NCBI GenBank assembly: GCA_964058845.1
Contig: CAXKVR010000015.1
Span: 464,015-528,014, forward strand
DNA from: Carex sylvatica
Lineage: Eukaryota > Streptophyta > Magnoliopsida > Poales > Cyperaceae
Reading direction: 5' to 3'
DNA length: 64,000 nt
Both the position numbers and the translations under genes were made by a program. Of the stretch, positions 47,721 through 58,744 are shown one piece after another. The stretch's first letter is position 1. Each line of letters starts with the position of its first letter. Below the pieces are notes generated by a model. That model saw only the letters and a program-made list of their open reading frames with translations. It ran no database searches and had not been told where the DNA came from.

Positions 47721-48514
47721 CTAACTGGGTTTGAGTAATTAACGGGGAAATGAGGGGGAGGGAGACGACATAGTGCAAAATCGCACCAGAAAGTGAGAGT
47801 GACAGGGAAGGCAGACCGATCTAGGTTACTCTCTCGTGCTTGCATTATGGGTTACGGAGTAGATTTTGATTTGGGTGCGGTTTCTATTTAGGAGAAGGTG
47901 AAAGAGGGCAGCTGGGAGGGGAAATATTTAGTAATTGTTAGAGTTCTTCTCTGGCAGGGAAACGAAAATTCTCTGAGTTTTCGCGATTTTGCTAAGTATA
48001 AATGGAAAGGAAAAATATTGCATTCATGTTCTCTAAGGTAGCACAATATTTGTGTTTAGGTCGGATCCGTCTGATTGTCATTATGCACGAATATTGAAGG
48101 AGTTTGTGCATCGTTTCATGCCGGATCTAAACATAAATATTATGTTACCTCACATAAATGAACTCCCTAACCACAACTTCTAAAATGAAGACATCGGGAC
48201 CATTCATATTCTATCGAATGGCTCGGAGCTTGTATTTACAGATTAGATAATAAATGTATAACAAATAATATGAAAAAATTCAAAAAAATATTTTTTAATT
48301 ATTTACATTTTCTATGATCAAATCATACTTATAATTTTTAATTTTATATACTTTTGTTATTATTTATCTCTTCAAATTTAACAAATATTTACGAACCGTT
48401 CATTTTCACATGAATAATCGACGGTCGATCTGTCGTGAAATGATTCCAAATTTATTTTGAAATGATCAAGGAAAAACCTTGAACATAACCAACGTAAAAA
48501 TTATGAAATTTGAT

Positions 48515-48945
48515 TGTGTCTGAGCTTCGATCCAATGTGAAGTGTGTATGGCCCTTCGATCTTTCGATATTTTGTCGGCTTGATGGATAGGTAAATAAAA
48601 ATAAATTTTCATCAAATTTTGCCGCAGGAAAATAAATTTAGTGTTCTTTAATTTCAACGATTTCGATCGTCCAATGGACGACATGTTTACGTGTGCCTTC
48701 ATTAACTCACAGAGCAAGAGTCTAGGTTCTATGTTTCATAAACTCTTGCTTTGTGAGTTAACAAAGGTGCACGTAAACACGTCGTCTGTTGGTCGATCGG
48801 AACCGGTGAAATTAAAGAGTACTGAATTTATTTTCCTGCAACAAAGTTTGATGCAATTTTATTTTTATTTACCTATCCATCAAGCCAACGGAATATCGAA
48901 AGATCGAAGGGATGTACACACTTCAAATCTGAACCGTTTGATAGA
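48515..48945. mobile_element. MITE hairpin nested in CACTA
   Basis: GATAGGTAAATAAAAATAAA, GGAAAATAAATTTAGT and CGTAAACA-type words on the left recur inversely on the right, giving arms of about 190 bp around a short centre near 48735. It contains GGTCGATCGGAACCG, also seen in the hairpin at 56097-56520. Confidence 0.7.
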
Positions 48946-49457
48946 TGATATGTTGTTCTAATTACTAATGAACACCTCAAAACTTGTTGCATGGGTAACC
49001 CATGCAACAAATAGTTCGCAAATAATTCTCCAAACTTGTTGCATGGGTTATCCATGCAACAAATATTATCTATATTCTGGAGACTTGTTGCAACGGTAAG
49101 CCCATGCAACAAATAGTTCTCAAATATTTGTTGCATGGGTTACCCATGCAACTGTTTAGTCTAAATTCGGGAGACTTGTTGCATGGATATGAGATGAGTT
49201 GTTGCATGGACATTCATTAGAATATACTTTCAATCCTTGCTGGCGGGTCACGGGTCATCAAATATTTGTTGCATGGATAAATAAGAGGCAGTTGCATGGA
49301 TAACCATCAAACTTGTTGCATGGGTAATTGTTGCATGGGACTATCCATGCAACAAGTTTAATTGTGTTAGAAATGCCAATATTTGTTGCAACGACACTAC
49401 TTATCCATGCAACAAATATTTTTATCTATGCAAAAAATCCAGATTCTAGTAGTGTTT

Positions 49458-50184
49458 GAAAGCAAGGAGTTTTCGATGTGCATCAGACTAAAATTCATCC
49501 GGTGTTCGATCTAAATTGTTTGCTATGCGTCGAGATTATGTTAACGATGTCTCAATCATGCTGTGAACTTAAATTGTTTGCGTGAATTTTGATGCAAATC
49601 AAACGGATTAAACCGCACGAGTATCAAACAAATTGCAATCTGACGCTCATCGGAACCCCCTCCTCTGCCTTCCTAGCTACTTCAACTATAATAAAACAAT
49701 ATGAAACAGCTTACAAACCGAGAAGGTCATGAAAGAAGTAGACTTAAAACTTTGAAAGTTTTACTAATTATAATTAATAGCGTAATTTAACCTTCAAAAA
49801 AATTAATAGCGTAATTTCCTTCACACTTCCTCTTAAAGGGAAAAAAACTCACGTTTCTTGTATAATTATTTAGCATGTATTGAGAGATCGAAAATCCAAT
49901 AATATATGTATTTCTTTTCTTCTTTTTGTCCAAATTGTCATGTTTTATGGATATGCACCTGTTTGCAATATAAACCAGCATTTATATACTGAGCATTAAT
50001 TCAGGGTAATTATTAACAGAGAGATCGATCGAATGGTCGAAACTCGGATATAAGATGAAAAAAAATGAAATGTGCATGCAACACGGTAGTCTCGGCCAAC
50101 TGTCTAAATCTTTTGAATAAATCTCCTCTACAAAACACATTTACGTATGAAATTTATAATTTTTTATTTTAGTTGTTATAATTA
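49458..50184. other. Unit C non-coding DNA
   Basis: No gene is seen. From about 49680 (CTATAATAAAACAATATGAA) it is collinear with unit D from 59215. Confidence 0.5.
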
Positions 50185-51380
50185 TTTTAATAGTTGATTT
50201 AAGCAATATTAGAACTGTTGGTAATGGTCAGAATACAGCCTTTTGGCTAGACAAATGGTATGGGGAGTGTGCCTTATATTGTTTATTTCCTAATATTTTT
50301 AGAATATCCTCTAATCCAACTATTTCAGTTTCCACTAGTCTTTCCCACTTCTCTTTCTCTTCAGTTTACTAGACAATTAACTAGTATTCTTCTCAATGAA
50401 TGGCATCAGTTATAATATATTATTTCTAACACTAGGGATTTTACTGACAGCTCAAAACCAGATAGTATTCTTTGGAGATGGACACAATCAGATCTCTTTA
50501 CTGTACATTCATTGTTTGGTGGTATGGAAAATATTGTTTACACTACCCTCTGGAAACATATATTCCCCTTTAGATTAAATATTTATATGGCTTGTTAAGG
50601 AAAATAAAATTTTAACCAAGGCTAATCTTGACAATAGGGGCTGGCAATGTGATCTTACCTGTCCATTTTGTAATTCTATTGAGACAACTGACCATTTGTT
50701 TGTCACCTGCAATTTGGTTAATTCTATTTGGACATGGATAGCTAATTTTAATAATTTTACTTTTAGTTGTGACACTGTTTTAGACCTCTGGCTTTTAGAT
50801 GTTTTTATTCCTCTTAAAGATAGTAAATTAATAGAACTTATTAGGGCCGCTACAGCTTGGGTAGTATGGTTAGCTAAAAATAAGATGTATTTTAATAGTT
50901 ATGAAATATCACTTGTAAATCCTTAGGTTCTCAAATAATTGTTCTTACTTCTTTTTGGTGCAAGGCTAATATGGATGATTTTTTTTTTAAATTAACTTTG
51001 TTTTGCCATACAAATTTAAATCAGGCAGGCAGCATTATCATGTTGTCGGATTCCAATACCCATGAAGGGGAAAACAGCCAATGGGACTCTGAGGAAGCTC
51101 TTGAACTAGAGAGGTCTGGTTTATCAAATTATCATCGATACAGGAATGACATTAATTGATGCTATCGATGTTGCTTTTTTGGATCTTGACTCTACTGATA
51201 CTAGTCCTTTTACTAGTACTTCTACTTTTACATAGATTTCTAGTTCTGTTAGTTGCATTGTTTTTTTCTAGCTTTGTAATATTCCATTAACTATATTCTA
51301 TATATATGTTTTTATGTTCTTAGATATTCCTATGTTGCTTTCCAACTTGTGGAATCCCGACCTTTTTCTTAAAAAAAAAA
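50185..51380 (+). mobile_element. LINE 3' region with zinc-binding reverse-transcriptase tail, broken
   Basis: The plus-strand translation shows VGNGQNTAFWLDKWYG, ILWRWTQSDLFTVHSLFG and then a CPFC...DHLFVTC motif (about 50668-50710), the zf-RVT region that ends plant LINE ORF2. Stops and frame changes at about 50380 and 50596 break it. The copy ends in CTTAAAAAAAAAA at 51380. The extreme C-terminal tail matches the LINE at 38396. The 5' boundary is set by loss of match to unit D and is approximate. Confidence 0.82.
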
Positions 51381-52055
51381 TTATGAAGTCAAAAGCAACA
51401 AAAAGTTAGATATAGCAGTTAAATTATTTAATACGTTTATTATATATCACCTTTGTAAACGCTTGCATGACGTTAGTTCAATTTAATGTTTAAGCATATC
51501 ACTCGAGTAATATATTATAGTTTAAGTAGTTTGAATTCATTGTTTCAAGTCAATTCGATAGATTTTGAGATAATGCTATTAATCTGATGAGCTCAAGCTA
51601 ATGCTGGCTCTCTATTGCCCTGTGTCTCTCTCTCTCTCTCTCTCTTTTGTGAAAATACTTGGTAGAAGCTATACCAAGCGTCTCGCTCTCTCTCTCTCTC
51701 TATCTATCTATGTTTGTTCTTCATTTACAATTAGTTATCTTAATCAGTAGACACTAGTAATTCAAAATAAGATAAACCAACGTAAGAAATTGATTAAAAA
51801 AAATTAAGAAACTGAGATTCTACTGTTTTTATTAAATTATCAACACACTGTATCATATTCAACTGAAAACCACAATCTGCAATCTAACAAATAACAACAA
51901 CATAACGAATCATCCACCTATGGATTGTAGTATCTAGTAGTTTAATCATCATGACCGACCACAAGAAACACTCAAGACTATCGTAAAATAAAAGCTCTCA
52001 AAATAATTATGTTTCAATATTTTATTTTAATTAACTTCTATCAATGTAGCAGATT
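51381..52055. other. 3' flank of peptide gene 3
   Basis: It holds CT-rich microsatellites at about 51626-51645 and 51685-51710. 51820-51870 (GAAACTGAGATTCTACTGTT) is the inverse of the conserved 3' flank of genes 1 and 2. Confidence 0.55.
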
Positions 52056-52289
52056 CTAGTGTTGTATAGGTGGGCAGTTGGAACCGGGGCGGCTGGTCGA
52101 GCAGTCGGAAGGCCCTGAAGGAGGAATAGTTTTCTTCTTAGAATCTGCAGGTGATAAGTCGCCTGGAAGATCAACGACCACATCAGAAGTTGCACCAAGC
52201 AGCCTTGCACCATCAGCATTTTGCATGCTACTTAATGCCAGAACTAGCATTAGTACAAATACCATAACTAGTTTTGAACACCTTGTCAT
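52056..52289 (-). CDS. Secreted peptide precursor 3 (SGPS-C-x8-C family)
   Basis: This 77 residue single-exon precursor has MTRC, a signal segment rich in valine, leucine and methionine (residues 7-21), NADGARLLG, the linker SDVVVDLPGDLSPADSKKK, then IPPSGPSDC (C63), STSRPGSN, C72, PPIQH. The lysine triplet before the motif is a plausible processing point (inference). The first 40 residues are identical to copy 4. All eight differences between the two lie after residue 40. The start is supported by alignment and by a TATA about 115 bp upstream. It is presumably exported to the apoplast. Receptor and role are unknown. Confidence 0.8.
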   Translation of the reverse strand: MTRCSKLVMVFVLMLVLALSSMQNADGARLLGATSDVVVDLPGDLSPADSKKKTIPPSGPSDCSTSRPGSNCPPIQH

Positions 52290-52404
52290 TTCAAAGTTTT
52301 AGAATTTTGTAGGAGGATATACGAGAAGGAACAAATTTGTTGGTAGCTAGTTTAATGGTTGGATGGAGGAGGGGTTGGTAGCTGCTTTGGATAACACAAG
52401 GGGA

Positions 52405-52412
52405 TATATATA
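52405..52412 (-). promoter_or_regulatory. TATA box of peptide gene 3
   Basis: TATATATA within GATATATATAGG lies about 115 bp before the ATG on the minus strand. The surrounding TGCATGCCTATATAT is shared with copy 4. Confidence 0.6.
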
Positions 52413-53283
52413 GGCATGCAACTGATGGTTAATAGGTACATAAGTTTAATTAATTATTGTTTTTTGCAAGTGAGTCTCTTGTTCTGTCCTCACTACTTGC
52501 AATATTATAATCTATGATGGTTTTTCTTTTTGAATGTTGATATTTTGATACTTCCGTGCTACTATATATTATGGTTGTTATTTTTAGAATTAAGTTTAAT
52601 ATATAGCCTTATGATTACCATTGTTTATAAATTTATCTTATTTACTTTTTTATTTAATTAAGCTTTCAACCGGGAAAAAACTAATACCGAAATCATCTTC
52701 AACAGGTTGTAAATGACTCCAGAATTTAAATTATTTGAATAACTATATATAATGAATCAGTTCGATTTACTGATAATAATAATATCAACGAATAGCTCCA
52801 TTAATCATTTTAAAGATTAATGCTAAAATTAATTTTAGTATATGATGTTTTCTCGTCACAAATATATATTAATATCGATCATCTTAATTATTTTTGTAGT
52901 ATATATAGACAAAGCTGACTAATAAAGGTTCAGTTGTTTATTAATTCAAAGATTGTTAAGTAGCTAGCTCAGGTCGTTATAAAGCTAATTAAATGCGTTG
53001 ATTCTTTATCACATGAAAAGTTTCAATTTTGTATTATAAAATTATGCAAGTGTTGATCGTTGACAAGTTCAAAGCAAGCCCCATTGATCTTCGTCTCCGG
53101 TTCCAATTACAACGTGTTTTCTGGTTGCTTAATTTTCCGCCCACTCTCTCAAGCGGTTCCCGTTCCCACATCTCCTGAGAAGACCTGGATTACAATTGTG
53201 TAACACAATTTTAATTATATGATAAGCATTTTGGGTAACATGTACGTATATTATACCATATCGTCAGATATGGTCTCATCAGT
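52413..53283. other. Upstream region of peptide gene 3
   Basis: No gene is seen. It is collinear with unit D 61081-62150 and contains the conserved upstream block at 53075-53095 and a TAGCTAGCTCAGGTCGTTAT block at about 52961. Confidence 0.55.
53075..53095 (-). promoter_or_regulatory. Conserved upstream block, gene 3 copy
   Basis: This is the inverse of the block at 17966-17986 with one difference, 786 bp upstream of the peptide gene 3 ATG. Confidence 0.4.
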
Positions 53284-53300
53284 GAAAATATGTAGTCATT

Positions 53301-54154
53301 CCCTGTATGGAGTGCACCGTGTTGACCAACTGCAAAACCATGCTACTAGCTCCTTTTTTATCAAATCAATCATGGTCCTACAGCCTTTCTACAATTCCTC
53401 GGTCAAGCTTGACTCACAGACAAATAGCATAGCCTGGCGCTGGACGGCAGCACGTATATTCACAACAAAATCAGCCTATGCTATGTTGCACCAAACGGGT
53501 ATTACGTGTGTTTTTTTGGCAAAATATCTGGAAATTCAAAGTGCCGCACAAAGTCAGAATATTCGTTTGGCTCACAATACACAACAAAATCCTAACACAA
53601 CAGGTACTCACGGTCATGGGGTGCAATGTGGCGCAGGGATGTGTTTTGTGTGCAAATAACTTACAGGAGGATAGAAACCACCTGCTTTGGTACTGCACCT
53701 TTGCCAATGCGTTTTAGAGAGGCTTATTGGCTCAGCACAATTTAAGATTACCGATGAATAGCAATATGTCACTGGAATGGATATGGTGGAATCACCGTAA
53801 AGGCCAAACCACGACACAGAGACGAGTGTGGGATACGACCTGAGCGGCAGGTATGTGGGCATTGTGGCGCGAGCGAAATAGGAGGATCTTCTAGCAAGAG
53901 ATCAAGACAGTGGTAATTTTTATCAATGAAACGGCTTTGGAAATTCACATGTGGATGCACAATTGTTAATACACTTGAGCAAGCGGCTAGAGATTTGGTT
54001 AAGCAATTCTGTGCTTTCCTATCTGTCCTTTTTTGTATTTAGCAAATTTAAATTCAATTAGTGGGGGCAAGCCGGGTACCCCCGGTATCTTGTAAATATT
54101 TTCTTATTAATACAAATCGTTAGTAGGCTATCAGCCACTAACCTTCAAAAAAAA
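53301..54154 (+). mobile_element. 5'-truncated LINE insertion with target duplication
   Basis: The frames show AWRWTAARIFTTKSAYAMLH and, after a frameshift, NIWKFKVPHKVRIFVWL and CVLCANN...HLLWYC, the zf-RVT end of a plant LINE ORF2. The copy ends in TTCAAAAAAAA. The flanks GAAAATATGTAGTCATT (53284-53300) and GAAAATATATAGTCATT (54155-54171) match at 16 of 17. Unit D (about 62145) lacks the insert, so it arrived after the C/D duplication. The family differs from the LINEs at 38396 and 50185. Confidence 0.88.
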
Positions 54155-54171
54155 GAAAATATATAGTCATT

Positions 54172-55950
54172 GTTTATTTGGACCGAAAGTACAATTTATG
54201 TGTTAATACTTTGAAGCTTATTGTCAACATGTTCTCAACAAAAGTAATCTTGTACTTGCTGAACCAGATAGACTGCACTATATATAATATAAGAGTTCGG
54301 ATCTTTAAGTAACTCATATTTTGAGCTTGGATCTGGACTGTCCAATTGGTCTTAACACGAATTTTAAAGGATCTTGTGACTTTTCAATTTGGGCTGGATT
54401 GATGATTCGAACTGTTCGAACGGTTTGGATCCAAACTCAAAATTTGAGTTATTTCATGAAACTCAGACATAAATTTAGTTTTATGTTCAGTCTAAACTAG
54501 GGATGCAAACGGATCGGATATACGGATTGAATAGTGATAAAATCATATTTTTATCTGTTTTTATTTTTCAGATACAGATACGGATCAGATAATAGTAAAA
54601 TTAAATCTTTATCTATTTTTATTTTCAGATACATTTATAGATCAGGTATCAGATATCTAAATATATACATAAATATTTTTATAATATATATTAAATTATA
54701 TAACATATATCTAATGAATATGTACGCATAATTAAAATTCAAAATCATATCTATATCCGTATCTGCTATGTTGATGGGTCGTAGATGACGCCAGGATATA
54801 TATGCAGGGATAGGTGTTCTTATCGTAAAAAATAACCATACAGTTGAATGGTGCTCAATGTCGATCCAGACGTAGGTTATTTTGGTCTAAAATAAAGCAT
54901 TAGAGTAAATAACATGATGTGAATTTTATTTTGGTAATTTTGGTCTGAAATAAACTTCTTGATCAGTGGATCATATAGCCTTAAGAGAGCACCTGACTAA
55001 AATACTTACTAAAACATACTTCATTTTTATGTTTTATTCAAAACATTTATAGAAATATACTTAAAATTAATTTATAAAATTATGCTTCATCGTACATTTT
55101 TACTGAAAATATATATTTCTTAAAAAAATTATAAAAATATGTTTACTATTCAAATTACAAGTGAGGCTACAGTACTATGCATAGTGCACATCAATATGTA
55201 CTATGGATTAATATTTCTATTTCAAAGTCCAAACAATTAGATTTGAATCATTCAACATAATCTTCATACTTCTACCTCTATAAAAAGTAAAATGAATTCT
55301 AAAAATTATAAAATGTATATGCAATAAATTTAATATAAAAAAATATTGAACAGTTCATATCGTTTATTTGAACATTAAAATACATAAAAATAACGATTGG
55401 TACTCCCAAGATAATTAAAAAGTTATAATTCATTCTAAAATTTTGTTATATATAATCTATTAAAAATATTTGCTCCGTCTGAATCTGACATTAACGTTTT
55501 TATCATAGTTGACCTATGATCGCTTTCTGTCTCTTTCAATCAAATAGTACAACACGATTTCAAGTATGGTTTCCTACCAAACTTCTCATATTTGAATAAT
55601 ACGAGGAGAAATTGAAGTGAAGCAATTGTTTGGTCCTATGTACGGTATATATATATTTGCGCTGATGCTCAAAGGTTCCGACCACTTTACTATTAAATTG
55701 GAAAGAATCTCTCTTGTATTTGAGAGCATTAAATTAGTCAAAGTCGAGCAAATTATTTTCCCAAATTTATTTAGAATATATAATACAAGAGAACCGTTTT
55801 AAAATTTGTGAAAAAATGAAATAAACCGTTTGGATTAAATCTGACTCTATCAGATACTTTGCCTGATCCGAAAAATTGTGAAATAATATAATTTACCAAA
55901 AATTTTGCTTGGCAAAAAGAAGTTTTTGTAAGGCTTTGCAGAACTGCAAA
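54172..55950. other. End of unit C, hAT remnant, start of unit D
   Basis: No gene is seen. A MITE-like stretch at 54293-54470 (GAGTTCGGATCTT...CAAACTCAAAATTTGAGT) also stands at 62285-62455 in unit D, so it predates the duplication. A hAT-like end TAGGGATGCAAACGGATCGG starts at 54498 with ATCAGATA/GGATCAG repeats to about 54775. Unit D homology begins near 55490. Confidence 0.5.
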
Positions 55951-55954
55951 ATTA

Positions 55955-56036
55955 ATTATGAGGGAAGTTTAAACTCTCGATCTTTCAATAACCACAATTT
56001 TATAATATATTTTTTTCTAGCCAACTATGCTATCAT
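55955..56036 (-). repeat. tRNA-like relic, same family as ~41929-42010
   Basis: On the minus strand TAGCATAGTTGGCTAG resembles an A box and GAGAGTTTAAACTTCCC a B box. The copy at 41929-42010 has TAGCACAATTGGCTA and GAGAGTTTGATTCCC in the same layout. This suggests a dispersed tRNA-derived repeat. Confidence 0.4.
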
Positions 56037-56096
56037 TCTATCTCTTGACAAAAAGAAGTTGATACACATATGATGCATCTTTTGAAATATATATAT

Positions 56097-56520
56097 GAGG
56101 TTGGCTACTATGCTTATATAAGCATATCCTCACATATGCTTATAACTCATTTTTGTGTTTTCAATGTTTAAATGGTCGATCGGAACCGTTCATCTTGTTC
56201 TCTATATTAATATGTTCTTGGAGACCAAATTTTACATTTTTCTAAATTTTTTTACTATTTATTACGCCAATTTGAAAATCTCTGATCCAACGGTGGCTAC
56301 TGATTTTACTGTTTTGTTAAGCCACCGTTGGATCAGCGATTTTCAAAGTGGCTTAATAAATAGTAAAAAATTCAGAAAAATGTAAAATTTGGTCTCCAAG
56401 AACATATTAATATGAAGAACAAGATGAACAGTTCCGATCAACCGTTTGGACATTGAAAACACAAAAATGAGTTATAAGCATATATGGAGATATGCTTATA
56501 TAAGCATAGTAGCCAACCTC
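56097..56520. mobile_element. MITE with near-perfect ~210 bp hairpin
   Basis: The ends GAGGTTGGCTACTATGCTTA and TAAGCATAGTAGCCAACCTC are exact inverses, and the arms continue with few mismatches to a centre near 56308 (CCAACGGTGGCTACTG / AAGCCACCGTTGG). The insertion sits in an (AT)n tract, so the target duplication cannot be read. Confidence 0.88.
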
Positions 56521-58044
56521 ATATATATATATATTTTTTCATCCTCCGTTTTTCTTAATTTGATGAAGCCGAATAATTTATTTTATTATAAACAAAGACA
56601 GAGTTTCAATCCGCTATTGATTGTTTTTTATTTATTTTTATTTTGTCAAAATTTGTCATGCTTATTGGAGGCATTTCCAATGCGTCTAATTAACATAGGT
56701 GATTAAAACAAATGACAGTCTCAAAAAGTTAAACAAAATACTTTCATGGGAAGAAATTAAGAAATATTATAAAAAATCATATTCTTGAATTTTTTTTTTT
56801 TTTTTGCCTATACAATGTGACTCGAATTTCTCGAAGTATAATTTTTAAAACAAATAAATTTCCTATATATACTCTTTATAAACTTTAAAACTACTAATTT
56901 CTCCCTCCAAATTTTATAATATAATATTTAATTTCTAAATTTACAACATCATATTTATCTTTCTCAGTCCAATGAATATTATGAGATGGTACATTGTTTC
57001 AACAATTTATAAGCAACAACTATAAAGCACTTTTATAAAGCAATAAGTAAATATATATTGTTATATACATTTTATCTCCAGAACTAAAATAAGTTCCCAT
57101 GCATGTATTGTGTTGCATTATAATATATAAAGTATTGTTGTCACTTTTTAGACTCGGAACAACTATGAATTTATTTTTTGAAGGTTGAATTACGATTCAA
57201 ATTTCTTTTTGGGATAATGTTTGACCACGAGGAACTAGCCAGATATTTACGGTTTTGCCACTGTCCCTTGAATACTAGACATGTTTTCCGCGTAGGCCTT
57301 TGCCTTTCTGCCAACCTCTTAGATTAATCTAATAAGTATGTTTGATTGTAAAACAAAATTAGCAATTTATTTGTTTTATTATAATAAGTTAAATATTAAA
57401 AAATTTAGAAAAAATTTATTCTAATAAGATAAAAAGTTTGAATTAGTTCATTATTATAGTCTACTCTAATAGAAAAATAATATGTCGGAGTCGGAGCTGG
57501 CTCATGAATTATGTACATGTTTTCGCGGGTATGCCTTTTTATCGACCTCTTATATTAATTTAAGAGTGGGAAAAATAGTATGCTAGAGTTGGAGCAGGAG
57601 CTAGCTCTATCACGGAACGATATGTGTATCGGTTATGTGTCGAAATTCTCGTATCCTGTACCATAATCATTCATTGTGTTGTCATTGTTAATTGTTGACC
57701 CAAAAAAATGGCACGATATAAAAGACGGTACGGCACTGGAAACGACACATCTAATCACGGCATATTGTTTTACTACCATTAATTCTTCATATTAATATTC
57801 AAATAATTATTCCACTTTTTTGAAAACTTTTTTTGAATTTTTTCAACAAAAAAATTTAAATTACGAAAAAATAGTTAAGCGTGATCAAATGTGATTGATT
57901 ACATCATATTTAGGCACGGAAATATGGTACGTTTAGTCACAATACGACTTGATCACGACATGACTCACATGATGTGACTACTCCTCGATATTTCAACTAT
58001 GGCACAGCATGTAAAAAATTAAATTGGTCACAACACAACAATAA
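56521..58044. other. Unit D non-coding DNA
   Basis: No gene is seen. A T run lies at about 56790-56806. 56888-57310 is collinear with 43885-44290 in unit C. Confidence 0.5.
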
Positions 58045-58452
58045 TATCAAATCGATTGTTCCAGAGATCCTGTGCAAGTAAGTCATTTTTTAATTTTCAA
58101 AGTCCAAAAAGTCGATCGAAACTGTTAGCTATGATCTCTATATTAAATTGTGCTTGGAGACCAAATTTTATATTTTTTTTGAATTTTTTTACTATTTATT
58201 AAGCAATTTTAAAAATCGCTGATCTAATGGTGCATTAACAAAACTATAAAACTAGACTGGACCATTGGATTAGTGATTTTTAAAGTAGCTTCATAAATAG
58301 TAAAAGAAAATTTTAAAAAATATAAATTTTGGTCTCCAAGTACATTTTAATATAAAAATCACATCTAACGGTTTGGATCGACTTTTTGGACTTTGAAAAT
58401 TAAAAAACGACTTAGTTGCACAGGAACTCAAGAACAATCGATTTAATATTAG
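58045..58452. mobile_element. MITE hairpin related to 56097-56520
   Basis: AAATCGATTGTTC...CCTGTGCAAGTAAGTC at the left is inverse to GACTTAGTTGCACAGG...GAACAATCGATTT at the right. The interior TTGGAGACCAAATTTTA and its inverse match the hairpin at 56097-56520, but the arms are more diverged. Confidence 0.75.
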
Positions 58453-58458
58453 CCTACC

Positions 58459-58459
<1 letters not shown>

Positions 58460-58497
<38 letters not shown>

Positions 58498-58592
58498 AAA
58501 GCCTGGCAAGGGCTGCCTAGGTGAAATTTATTAATGAAATAAAAGAGTTTTACATCTTAGAACAAAAGAACACCATGGTAGATATATATATA

Positions 58593-58640
<48 letters not shown>

Positions 58641-58642
58641 CC

Positions 58643-58732
<90 letters not shown>
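58460..58732. repeat. Compound microsatellite (CT, TATC, TA, GA)
   Basis: A (CT)n tract lies at about 58462-58495. A second tract at 58589-58732 runs TA, CT, CTAT, TA and then over 60 bases of pure GA. Frames over it (serine/leucine and arginine/glutamate repeats) are artefacts. Confidence 0.95.
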
Positions 58733-58737
<5 letters not shown>

Positions 58738-58744
58738 TACAGTA

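Larger units (their letters stand above)
44883..49454. mobile_element. Non-autonomous CACTA (En/Spm) element carrying host gene pieces
   Basis: It begins CACTACTAGAATTCTGAT and ends ATCCAGATTCTAGTAGTG, the inverse, with 3-bp flanks TTT (44880-44882 and 49455-49457). Both subterminal regions (44908-45420 and 48980-49440) are packed with TTGCATGG/CCATGCAA words, many as palindromes, like transposase-binding arrays of the superfamily. No transposase frame is present. The interior holds exon-like fragments on the minus strand, a 17-bp tandem repeat and two MITE hairpins. It interrupts unit C and has no counterpart in unit D. Confidence 0.9.
43430..54310 (-). repeat. Segmental duplication unit C (contains peptide gene 3, inverted)
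   Basis: It is collinear with unit D. 43500 matches 55560 (GGTTTCCTACC). 43640 matches 55672. 43885 matches 56888. 44225 matches 57245 (TTTTGCCACTGTCCCT). 44400-44760 matches 58755-59160. 49685 matches 59215. 51820 matches 60420. The peptide genes match. 53080 matches 61943. 54180 matches 62170. Around the peptide gene it is the inverse of units A and B. CACTA and LINE insertions interrupt it. Confidence 0.78.
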
